Shown here piece by piece: positions 40,742 through 48,322 of a stretch of DNA of 64,000 bases. Source of the stretch: Niveispirillum cyanobacteriorum. GTDB lineage: Bacteria; Pseudomonadota; Alphaproteobacteria; Azospirillales; Azospirillaceae. Each line of letters starts with the position of its first letter. The stretch's first letter is position 1. The notes below the pieces were generated by a model that was not told the DNA's origin, searched no databases, and saw nothing but the letters and a program-made list of their open reading frames with translations. A program made the position numbers and the translations under genes. The stretch lies in assembly GCF_002868735.1 (NCBI RefSeq), contig NZ_CP025611.1, positions 2,040,501 to 2,104,500 of the forward strand. Reading direction: 5' to 3'.

Positions 40742-41539
40742 ATGCGTATCGGGATCGTGGGCGGCAGCGGCCGCATGGGTCAGATGCTGATCCGTGAGGT
40801 TCTGGGCAACAAAGCCGCCACCCTGTCGGGTGCGACCGAACGGCCCGGTTCCGCCGCCATCGGCCGTGACCTGGGCACCCTGATCGGCGCCGATCCCGTC
40901 GGTGTCGTGATCACCGACGACCCTGCCGCCCTGTTCGCCAACAGCGATGCCGTCATCGATTTCACGGCCCCCGCCGCCACGGTCGCCCATGCCGCTCTGG
41001 CCGTACAGCATGGAACCGCCCTGATCGTCGGCACCACCGGCCTGTCGCCCGATGACCATGCCAAGCTGGCAGAGGCCGGCACGAAGGCCCCTCTGGTCGT
41101 GGCCGCCAATTTCAGCCTGGGCGTCACCCTGCTGGCCGGACTGGTGCGCAAGGTGGCGGCCACGCTGGGCGATGATTGGGATATCGAGATCGTGGAGATG
41201 CATCACCGGCACAAGGTGGATGCGCCCAGCGGCACCGCCCTGGCCCTGGGTCAGGCCGCCGCGTCCGGGCGTGGCGTCGCCTTGGCCGATGTGAAGGATG
41301 CCGTGCGCGACGGGCATACCGGTGCGCGCACGGTGGGCGATATCGGTTTCGCCACCCTGCGCGGCGGGGATGTGGTGGGAGACCATACCGTGATCTTCGC
41401 GACGGAGGCGGAACGGTTGGAACTGTCCCACAAGGCCGGCAGCCGCGCCATCTTCGCCCGAGGTGCGGTCCGCGCTGCGCTGTGGGCCGCCGGCAAGGCG
41501 CCGGGGGTTTATTCCATGGATGACGTCCTGGGGCTTTAA
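40742..41539 (+). CDS. dapB: 4-hydroxy-tetrahydrodipicolinate reductase
   Basis: A 265-residue reductase of lysine and diaminopimelate synthesis. The dinucleotide-binding motif GIVGGSGRMGQML is at residues 4-16. Other landmarks are VIDFTAPAAT, GTTGLSPDDH, NFSLGVTLL and the catalytic region EMHHRHKVDAPSGTAL. It ends with HKAGSRAIFARGAVRAALW. Its stop overlaps the stop of the convergent ModE-like gene by 4 bases. Confidence 0.97.
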   Translation: MRIGIVGGSGRMGQMLIREVLGNKAATLSGATERPGSAAIGRDLGTLIGADPVGVVITDDPAALFANSDAVIDFTAPAATVAHAALAVQHGTALIVGTTGLSPDDHAKLAEAGTKAPLVVAANFSLGVTLLAGLVRKVAATLGDDWDIEIVEMHHRHKVDAPSGTALALGQAAASGRGVALADVKDAVRDGHTGARTVGDIGFATLRGGDVVGDHTVIFATEAERLELSHKAGSRAIFARGAVRAALWAAGKAPGVYSMDDVLGL

Positions 41540-41898
41540 GCCTCGCTGGCCGTCTTGGCGTCGGGGTCCAGCATCACCTCCATCCGGGTCAGGGCCGCCA
41601 CATTGGCCACTCTGCTTTCCGCCTCCACCTGCCGGTAGAGTGCCACCAGTTCACGTCCCCAGTCGGTTAGCGCGGTGCCGCCGCCGCCGCTGCCGCCCGT
41701 CTGTCCTGTCACGGCGGGCAGGGTGAAGGCGCGGTTGATCTGATCGACCAGCAGCCAGGCCCGGCGATAGGACATACCCATGGACCGGCCCGCCGCCGCG
41801 ATGGAGCCGGTATCCGCGATGGCTTCCAGCAACCGGATCTTGCCGGGGCCGATCTGGCTGCCATTCGCGAAATCCAGGCGCAGGGTCAGGCGGGTCAT
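41536..41898 (-). CDS. ModE-type winged-helix regulator without molybdate-binding domain
   Basis: A 120-residue protein matching the N-terminal DNA-binding domain of ModE. IGPGKIRLLEAIADTGSIAAAGRSMGMSYRRAWLLVDQIN is the winged helix. GGSGGGGTALTDWGRELVALY is the following segment usual in this family. The C-terminal molybdate-binding domains are absent, so it may be a LysR-like 'ModE N-terminal only' regulator, which is common. Target genes are unknown; a molybdate-related role cannot be claimed. The start at 41898 (MTRLTLRL) is the family start. It overlaps dapB tail-to-tail by 4 bases. Confidence 0.87.
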   Translation of the reverse strand: MTRLTLRLDFANGSQIGPGKIRLLEAIADTGSIAAAGRSMGMSYRRAWLLVDQINRAFTLPAVTGQTGGSGGGGTALTDWGRELVALYRQVEAESRVANVAALTRMEVMLDPDAKTASEA

Positions 41899-41927
41899 GG
41901 GCGCATCCGGGTAGTGTGAAAACAGAA

Positions 41928-41951
41928 GGGGCGGCTGTTGCCAGCCGCCCC
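41928..41951 (-). terminator. Intrinsic terminator of the third TerC gene
   Basis: A perfect 10-bp stem (GGGGCGGCTG at 41928-41937 with 41942-41951) closed by TTGC is followed on the reverse strand by TTCTGTTTTCAC. It lies between the TerC gene and the ModE-like gene on the same strand. Confidence 0.8.
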
Positions 41952-41980
41952 ACACACTTGTGCCGCAAGGCCGGGTTTCG

Positions 41981-42730
41981 TCAATGCCCGCCGCTGGCCG
42001 CCGCCTTGGCCTTGCGGCGCTTTGCGGCGATCAGGTTTAGGCTCTCCACACCGATGGAGAAGGCAATGGCGAAGTAGAGATAGGCCTTCGGGATGTGGAA
42101 ATGCAGACCGTCGGCAATCAGGGCCACGCCCACCAGGATCAGGAAGGCAAGCGCCAGCATCTTCACCGTCGGGTGATCCTGCACGAATTTCGACGTCGGG
42201 CCGGCGGCGAACAGCATGACCGCAACGGCGATGATGACGGCGGTGACCATCACCGGCAGGTCATTGGCCATGCCCACGGCCGTGATGACGCTGTCCAGCG
42301 AGAAGACGATATCCAGCACCATGATCTGGGCGATCACACCGCCGAAGGTCGCGACGGCTCGGGAGCTTCCCTCCTCCTCATGCTGGCCTTCCATCGTGTG
42401 GTGGATTTCCTGCGTCCCCTTGTAGAGCAGGAATAGACCGCCGCCCAGCAGGATCAGGTCGCGGGCCGAAATAGCCAGATCGAAGATCGTGAACAAGGGT
42501 TCGGTCAGCGACACAATCCAGGCGATGGAGGCCAACAGGCCCAGCCGCATGATCAGGGCCAGCGCCAGACCGAGTTGCCGTGCCTTGGCGCGCTGCGCTT
42601 CCGGCAACCGGTTGGCCATGATCGAAATGAAGATGATGTTGTCGATACCCAGCACAATCTCCAGCGCCGTCAAGGTCGCCAGACTGGCCCAGGCACTCGG
42701 GTCGTAGATCCACTCAAACATTTTTTCCAC
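41981..42730 (-). CDS. TerC family membrane protein (YgdQ-like form)
   Basis: A 249-residue TerC family member with about seven membrane segments. The first motif is LEIVLGIDNIIFISIMANRLPE, and the second is MVLDIVFSLDSVITAVGMAND; the acidic residues in these are conserved. A His/Glu-rich loop (IHHTMEGQHEEEGS) lies between them. The layout matches the YgdQ/YoaE branch. Metal export is likely from the family but not shown. It is the third TerC gene in the window. Confidence 0.92.
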   Translation of the reverse strand: MEKMFEWIYDPSAWASLATLTALEIVLGIDNIIFISIMANRLPEAQRAKARQLGLALALIMRLGLLASIAWIVSLTEPLFTIFDLAISARDLILLGGGLFLLYKGTQEIHHTMEGQHEEEGSSRAVATFGGVIAQIMVLDIVFSLDSVITAVGMANDLPVMVTAVIIAVAVMLFAAGPTSKFVQDHPTVKMLALAFLILVGVALIADGLHFHIPKAYLYFAIAFSIGVESLNLIAAKRRKAKAAASGGH

Positions 42731-42874
42731 CTGCCCCCAGGAAATGATTTGTTAAGGATAGCACCATAGTGGGGCCATTTGCCGCCCTGCAATATGGCAG
42801 CAGCGGACCTTGCGGGCAGACGGCATCAGGCATAGCGTGGCCGCAATTGATGCTCATGAGGGAAAACCAAGCCC

Positions 42875-44449
42875 ATGCGCCGTCTGGCCCGCTCGCTGCT
42901 GCTCTCCTCCCTGGTCCTGCTGCCCCTGATCGCCCCTGTCAACGCCATGGCGGAAACTGTGTTCCGCCGCGGCATCGGGTCTGCGCCCGGCACGATCGAT
43001 CCGGGCAAGGCCGATCTGCACCCCGAATCCATCGTCATCTATGATCTGTATGAGGGGCTGCTGACGCCGGGGCCGGACGGCAAGCCCATTGCGGGTGCCG
43101 CCGCCAGCTGGGAGATCAGCCCCGATGGCAAGACCTACACATTCAGCCTGCGCCCCGACGGCCGCTGGTCGGACGGGTCGAAGGTCACGGCCAAGGATTT
43201 CGTTTATGCTTGGCGCCGTCTGGCCAGCCCGCAGCAGGCCTCTCCCTATGCCTACTATGTCTGGCCCATCGTCAACGGCAAGGAAGTGACGGCGGGAACC
43301 AAACCGCCGACCGAGCTGGGCGTGGAGGCGGTGGGCGACCTTATGTTCCGCGTCAGGCTGACCGAACCCGCCGCCTACTTCCTGGGCCAGGTGGCGCATC
43401 AGTCGATGTCGCCGGTGAAGGAAGGCACCACACCCGGACAGGTGGGCAATGGCGCCTACAAGCTGGCCGAGATGGTGCCGCAGACGCATCTGAAGCTGGT
43501 GAAGAACCCGTATTTCCGCGATGCGGCCAATGTGAAGATCGATACCGTCATGCATATCGTGACAGAGAATGTGGATACCGAACTGAAGCGGTATCGCGCG
43601 GGTGAGCTGGATGTGACCTACACCCTGCCCGTCACAGCGGTGGATTGGGCGCGCAAGGAGGCGGCGACCGATTACACGCCCACCCCCACCTACTCCACCT
43701 TCTTCCTGGCCCTGAACCTGACGCATGAACCATGGAAATCCGCGCCCAAGCTGCGTCAGGCCCTGTCCATGGCCATCGACCGCGAGATCATCGTGGACAA
43801 GGTGCTGAACGGTGACCTGCGCCCGGCCTACAGCTTCACCCCGCCCGGCAAAGTGGCGGGGTATGAGCCGCCGCGCCCCGCCTGGGCCGCCCTGTCGCAG
43901 AAGGAACGCGATGAGCACGCGAAGAAGCTGCTGGTTGAGGCTGGATACGGTCCGGGGGGCAAGCCCCTGCCGCCCGTGGAAATCCTGCTGACCCAGAATG
44001 AGAACAACAAGCGCGTGATGGTCGCCGTGGCCGCCATGTGGAAGCAGAAGCTGGGCGTGGAAGTGGTGATGAACAACCAGGAATTCCGCGTCGTCTCCTC
44101 CATCGGCAATCAGAAGACCTATAAGGACGCGCTTTATTACGGCTGGATCGGCGATTTCCCGGACCCGATCAATTTCCTGAAACTGCTGCGCAGCGACGTG
44201 GCCCAGCAGAACTATCCCGCCTACCAGAACAAGGCCTACGACGCCCTGCTGGACAAGGCCAATGCCAGCCTTGACCCGGCGGAACGCATCACCCTGCTGG
44301 GTCAGGCGGAGGCGCTGTATCAGGCGGACACCCCCCTGATCCCCATCATGCACAATACCCGTCGCCGTCTGGTCAATCCGCGCATCACCGGTTGGACCAA
44401 GGCGCCGCTGGACCAGAACCCGACCCGGTTCCTGGACATCAAGAGCTGA
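42875..44449 (+). CDS. Peptide ABC transporter substrate-binding protein (OppA-like), copy 1
   Basis: A 524-residue family 5 binding protein with a signal peptide (SLLLSSLVLLPLIAPVNAMA). Typical landmarks are FRRGIGSAPGTIDPGKAD, YDLYEGLLTPGPDGKPI, WSDGSKVTAKDFVYAWRRL, NGAYKLAE and KNPYF. It captures oligopeptides in the periplasm for an Opp/Dpp-type importer, whose permeases are not adjacent. It is followed by a paralogue with the same architecture, evidently a tandem duplication. Confidence 0.92.
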   Translation: MRRLARSLLLSSLVLLPLIAPVNAMAETVFRRGIGSAPGTIDPGKADLHPESIVIYDLYEGLLTPGPDGKPIAGAAASWEISPDGKTYTFSLRPDGRWSDGSKVTAKDFVYAWRRLASPQQASPYAYYVWPIVNGKEVTAGTKPPTELGVEAVGDLMFRVRLTEPAAYFLGQVAHQSMSPVKEGTTPGQVGNGAYKLAEMVPQTHLKLVKNPYFRDAANVKIDTVMHIVTENVDTELKRYRAGELDVTYTLPVTAVDWARKEAATDYTPTPTYSTFFLALNLTHEPWKSAPKLRQALSMAIDREIIVDKVLNGDLRPAYSFTPPGKVAGYEPPRPAWAALSQKERDEHAKKLLVEAGYGPGGKPLPPVEILLTQNENNKRVMVAVAAMWKQKLGVEVVMNNQEFRVVSSIGNQKTYKDALYYGWIGDFPDPINFLKLLRSDVAQQNYPAYQNKAYDALLDKANASLDPAERITLLGQAEALYQADTPLIPIMHNTRRRLVNPRITGWTKAPLDQNPTRFLDIKS

Positions 44450-44482
44450 CACTCTCGGGCTGACAGGCACCGGCATTGTTGC

Positions 44483-44517
44483 CCGTCAGGGCTCGCCTCC
44501 GGCTCGACCTGACCTAC
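44483..44517. repeat. REP-like imperfect hairpin between the two OppA-like genes
   Basis: GTCAGG (44485-44490) and CCTGAC (44508-44513) flank GCTCGCCTCCGGCTCGA, which has a further GCC/GGC pairing. The sequence GTCAGGGCTCG...CGACCTGACCTACG is of the type dispersed in many proteobacterial genomes. I see only one copy here. Confidence 0.4.
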
Positions 44518-44528
44518 GCATTGGAACA

Positions 44529-46136
44529 ATGATGAAAAGCTTCCGCCTTCTGCCGCTGCTGGCCATGGCCGCCCTGGCGCCCCTGACGCTGTCCCCCGCT
44601 GCACAGGCCGAAATGGTCTATCGCCGGGGTACGGGGGCCACGCCCGACACGCTGGACCCGACCAAGTCGGAGCTGCAGCCCGCCGCCCGCATCATCTATG
44701 ACCTGTTCGAGGGATTGTACACGCTGGATGCCAAGGGCCAGGGCCGCCGTGCGGTGGCGGAAAGCGAAAGCGTCAGTGCCGATGGCAGGGTCTATACCTT
44801 CACGCTGCGCGCCGATGCCAAATGGTCGGATGGCACAGCGGTGACGGCGGCGGATTTCGTCTATTCCTGGCGCCGGCTGGCCGATCCCAAGCATGCTTCT
44901 CCATACGCCTATTTCGTCTGGCCGCTGGTCAATGGCCAGGCGGTGACGGTGGGCAAGATGCCGACCGACAAGCTGGGCGTGGAGGCGGTGGATGCCCGCA
45001 CCCTGAAGGTCACGCTGGAACGGCCCACAGGCTACTTCCTGGCCTCGTTGCAGCATGTGGCCATGGCACCGGTGCAGAAGGCCAATATCGACAAGTTCGG
45101 GGAGAATTTCACCAGCCCCGGCAACCTTGTCTCCAACGGCGCTTACAAGCTGGCCGAATATCTGCCGCAGTCGCATATCAAGACGGTGAAGAACCCGTTC
45201 TATTACGACGCGGCCAAGGTCAAGATCGATACTGTCTTCTCCTACCCGATCGACAATCAGGACACGGAATTCAAGAAGTTCCGGGCGGGGGAATTGCTGG
45301 TCACCGATACGCTGCCCAACCCGCAGGTCAATTTCGCGAAGGAGAACCTGCCCGACGCGTATCGGGCGGGGCAGACCTATTCCACCTATTACCTGTCCTT
45401 CAACCTGAAGAACGAGCCGTGGAAATCGAATGCCAAGCTACGCGCCGCCCTGAACCTGGCCGTCGACCGTGAGGTTCTGGCCGAGAAGGTGGTGGGCGGC
45501 GGGGAGAAGCCGGCCTACACCTTCACGCCACCGGGCAATGTCGGTGGCTATGACCCCCCGCGCCCAGACTGGGCGGCACAGACCCAGGCGCAACGCGACG
45601 AACTGGCCAAGAAGCTGTTCGCCGAAGCCGGGTACGGGCCGGGAGGCAAGGAACTGCCCGAGATCGAGATCCTGCATTACACCAACGACAATGCCCGCAA
45701 GGTCGTGGTGGCCGTGGCCGCCATGTGGCGGCAGAAGCTGGGCGTGAAAACCCGGCTGAACAATCAGGAATTCCGCGTGGTGGCCAATATCGGCAACCAT
45801 AAAAGCTATTCCGACATCCTGTATTATGCCTGGATCGGAGATTATCCGGACGCCAATTCCTTCCTGCAATTGCTGCGCAGTGATGTGGATCAGCAGAACC
45901 TACCGGGATACAAGGACCCGGCCTATGACAAGCTGCTGGACGAGGCCAATGCCAGCACCGACCCGGCCAGGCGCCTCGCCCTGTTGAAGCAGGCCGAGAC
46001 GCTGGCGCTGGCCGCCAACAGCATCGTGCCGCTGACCCATAATACGCGCCGCCGGCTGGTCGATCCACGTATCAAGGGCTGGACCCCCAATCCGCTGGAT
46101 TTCAACCTGTCGCAATATCTGGAGGTGGCACCGTGA
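44529..46136 (+). CDS. Peptide ABC transporter substrate-binding protein (OppA-like), copy 2
   Basis: A 535-residue paralogue of the preceding gene. It has a signal peptide (LLPLLAMAALAPLTLSPAAQA) and the same family segments (RRGTGATPDTLDPTKSE, YDLFEGLYTLDAKG, WSDGTAVTAADFVYSWRRL, SNGAYKLAEYLPQSH). The two proteins align along their whole length, so ligand specificity has probably diverged after duplication. The stop overlaps a possible GTG start of the next gene by 4 bases, suggesting co-transcription with the Dsb proteins. Confidence 0.92.
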   Translation: MMKSFRLLPLLAMAALAPLTLSPAAQAEMVYRRGTGATPDTLDPTKSELQPAARIIYDLFEGLYTLDAKGQGRRAVAESESVSADGRVYTFTLRADAKWSDGTAVTAADFVYSWRRLADPKHASPYAYFVWPLVNGQAVTVGKMPTDKLGVEAVDARTLKVTLERPTGYFLASLQHVAMAPVQKANIDKFGENFTSPGNLVSNGAYKLAEYLPQSHIKTVKNPFYYDAAKVKIDTVFSYPIDNQDTEFKKFRAGELLVTDTLPNPQVNFAKENLPDAYRAGQTYSTYYLSFNLKNEPWKSNAKLRAALNLAVDREVLAEKVVGGGEKPAYTFTPPGNVGGYDPPRPDWAAQTQAQRDELAKKLFAEAGYGPGGKELPEIEILHYTNDNARKVVVAVAAMWRQKLGVKTRLNNQEFRVVANIGNHKSYSDILYYAWIGDYPDANSFLQLLRSDVDQQNLPGYKDPAYDKLLDEANASTDPARRLALLKQAETLALAANSIVPLTHNTRRRLVDPRIKGWTPNPLDFNLSQYLEVAP

Positions 46137-46204
46137 GCGCCTTGCCGCCGCCATCATCATCCCCTATCGTCGGCGCAAACATTCCCCTGGTGGAGATCAC
46201 ATCC

Positions 46205-46846
46205 GTGAGCGGTTCTGACTTTTCCCGTCGCCAACTCCTGGCCGCCGGTGCCGCCCTGTCCCTGGCGCCTGCCCTGCCCGCGCTGGGTCAGGCCGCCCCC
46301 GCCATCGACGTGAAGGCCGCCACGGCGGACATCGTCTATGGCAATCCGAACGCCAAGGTGACGGTGGTCGAATATGCCTCGCTCGCCTGCTCGCACTGCG
46401 CGCATTTTGAGAAGGAGATGTTCCCGACCTTCAAGAAGGAATTCATCGACACGGGCGAAGTGAAGCTGATCTTCCGCGACTACCCGCTAAACGGGCCGGG
46501 CCTGCGCGCCCATATGCTGATGCGCTGTGCCGGCGGGGCCAAGACCCAGGCGCTGAAGACCGCCATCTTCAACAGCCAGGCCACCTGGCTGAACCAGAAC
46601 TTCTTGGCCAACCTTGCCAATATCGGCAAGCTGGCCGGCGTGTCGCAGGCACAGTTTGATGCCTGTATGGCGACCAAGCCGCTGGAAGATTTCATTATCA
46701 AGAGCCAGTACACGGCCCAACAGGAACATCAGGTCAATTCCACGCCGACCTTCATCGTAAACGGCGAATATGTCATCGCCGGTGCGTACCTGGACCAGTT
46801 GACCGACGCCGTAGTCAAGGCCGGCGCCAAACGCAAGGCGTCGTAA
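46205..46846 (+). CDS. DsbA family thiol:disulfide oxidoreductase, Tat-type signal
   Basis: A protein of about 213 residues with the thioredoxin-fold active site CSHC in ASLACSHCAHFEKEMFP and the cis-proline in NSTPTFIVNG. The N-terminus SGSDFSRRQLLAAGAALSLAPALP has twin arginines and looks like a Tat signal. It probably oxidises or isomerises disulfides in the periplasm. I chose the GTG at 46205 because it gives a normal signal peptide and has a purine-rich ribosome site; a GTG at 46133 overlapping the OppA-like stop would add 24 residues. A second DsbA-like gene follows immediately. Confidence 0.85.
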   Translation: MSGSDFSRRQLLAAGAALSLAPALPALGQAAPAIDVKAATADIVYGNPNAKVTVVEYASLACSHCAHFEKEMFPTFKKEFIDTGEVKLIFRDYPLNGPGLRAHMLMRCAGGAKTQALKTAIFNSQATWLNQNFLANLANIGKLAGVSQAQFDACMATKPLEDFIIKSQYTAQQEHQVNSTPTFIVNGEYVIAGAYLDQLTDAVVKAGAKRKAS

Positions 46847-46850
46847 TCCC

Positions 46851-47459
46851 ATGTGGCGGCGGTGCTTCCTGATCCTGGCCGGTCTGCTATCACTGTCCCT
46901 GCCCGCTTACGGGCAAGGGGGCGCCGCCCCCACCTTTGCCGACATCACCTATGGCAGCGAGAAGGCCCCCATTACGGTCGTGGAGTATGTGGCCCTTTCC
47001 TGCCCCCATTGCGCCCATTTTCACTTCGATACCCTGCCCAAACTGAAGGCACGCTACATCGACAGTGGTCAGGTACGGCTGGTGGTAAAGGACATCCCGA
47101 ACAATGCGCCTGGTTTGCGGGCTGCACAGCTGGCCCGCTGCATGGGCGATGACAAGCATGTCAAGCTTTATGAGGTGCTATACAAGACACAGGCGCAGTG
47201 GCTGAACGCTGATTTCATGATGGGGCTGGCCCGCATCGGCGCCCTGGCCGGTGTCGGCCCGGCACAGTTCCAGGCCTGCATGGCCAACAAACAGGTGGAG
47301 GATTTCATGATCCGCCGCCAGCAGGAGGCAGGCCAGCGTCATCAAGTAATGGGAACGCCCACCTTCATCATCAATGACGGCGCCGCGCGGGTGGAGGAAG
47401 CCAGTGAGGCGAAGCTGTTCGCCGCATTGGAAAAGCTGGGCGCCAAGCCCGCACCCTGA
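46851..47459 (+). CDS. DsbA family thiol:disulfide oxidoreductase, Sec-type signal
   Basis: A 202-residue DsbA-like protein with a Sec signal peptide (FLILAGLLSLSLPAYG). The active site is CPHC in ALSCPHCAHFHFD and the cis-proline lies in MGTPTFIIND. It is a paralogue of the gene just upstream, differing in the variable dipeptide (PH instead of SH), which may tune redox potential. Adjacent dsbA-type genes ahead of smc are common in alphaproteobacteria. Start ATG at 46851, 4 bases after the previous stop. Confidence 0.93.
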   Translation: MWRRCFLILAGLLSLSLPAYGQGGAAPTFADITYGSEKAPITVVEYVALSCPHCAHFHFDTLPKLKARYIDSGQVRLVVKDIPNNAPGLRAAQLARCMGDDKHVKLYEVLYKTQAQWLNADFMMGLARIGALAGVGPAQFQACMANKQVEDFMIRRQQEAGQRHQVMGTPTFIINDGAARVEEASEAKLFAALEKLGAKPAP

Positions 47460-47468
47460 CACCCGCCG

Positions 47469-48278
47469 ATGACCGATCCTCTACCCCTGTCCCCCGACGC
47501 CATCGCCGCCGATCTTGCCCAGTTGGGAATCGCGGCGGGCGATCTGGTCATGGTGCATGCCGCCTGCCGCGCGGTGGGGCCTGTCATGGGTGGGCCGGAT
47601 GGGATCATCGCGGGTCTGCGCCGCGCGGTGGGTCTGGGCGGCACCCTCATGGCGTACCTGGATTGGGAAGCGGCCTGGGAGGATTTTGTCGATGCGGACG
47701 GGCGGGTGCCCGATGTCTGGCGCCCGCATGTCGTGCCCTTTGATCCCGCCCGCACCCGTGCCGCCCGCGACAATGGCGCGTTGCCTGAATTCCTGCGCAC
47801 CACGCCCGGCGCCATCCGCAGTTCGAACCCCGGTGCCTCCATGGCGGCACTTGGCCCGCTGGCCGATACCCTGACCCGCGACCATCCGCTGAATTACGGT
47901 TACGGCCCCGGATCGCCGCTGGCCCGGCTGGTAGAACGGCGTGGCAAGGTGCTGATGCTGGGCGCACCGTGGGACACGATGACCCTGCTGCACCATGCCG
48001 AACATCTGGCCCGATTGCCTGACAAGACGATCATCCGCCGGGAAATACCGTTCGCCCGCCCCGACGGCGGCATCGACTGGCGCTGGATGGAGGAGTTCGA
48101 CACCTGTGACCCGGTGAGCGAGCGGCTGCCGGAAAACTTCATAGAGCAAATCGTGACCGAATATCTTGCCGCCGGCGCCGGGCGGCGGGGTATGGTGGGG
48201 GCAGCACCGTCGATCCTGGTGGATGCGGCGGATATCCTGCCCTTTGCCATCAAATGGCTTGAACACACCGCCGCTTAG
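47469..48278 (+). CDS. AAC(3)-family acetyltransferase
   Basis: A 269-residue member of the aminoglycoside N3-acetyltransferase family, which transfers acetyl from acetyl-CoA to the 3-amino group of aminoglycosides. Conserved parts are DLVMVHAACRAVGPV near the N-terminus, RSSNPGASMAALGPLAD, HPLNYGYGPGSPLARL and LLHHAEHLARLP with the catalytic-type histidine. It lies between a DsbA-like gene and smc, in an otherwise housekeeping setting. That suggests a chromosomal enzyme whose normal substrate may not be an antibiotic. Resistance cannot be inferred. Confidence 0.88.
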   Translation: MTDPLPLSPDAIAADLAQLGIAAGDLVMVHAACRAVGPVMGGPDGIIAGLRRAVGLGGTLMAYLDWEAAWEDFVDADGRVPDVWRPHVVPFDPARTRAARDNGALPEFLRTTPGAIRSSNPGASMAALGPLADTLTRDHPLNYGYGPGSPLARLVERRGKVLMLGAPWDTMTLLHHAEHLARLPDKTIIRREIPFARPDGGIDWRWMEEFDTCDPVSERLPENFIEQIVTEYLAAGAGRRGMVGAAPSILVDAADILPFAIKWLEHTAA

Positions 48279-48322
48279 GCCTACCCATCGCGCCCTTCCC
48301 CGCTACCGACCCCCGGCGACCC

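Noticed and set aside
41536-41898. Molybdate-responsive regulator ModE.
   Set aside because: Only the DNA-binding domain is present and no mod genes are nearby, so molybdate sensing was not claimed.
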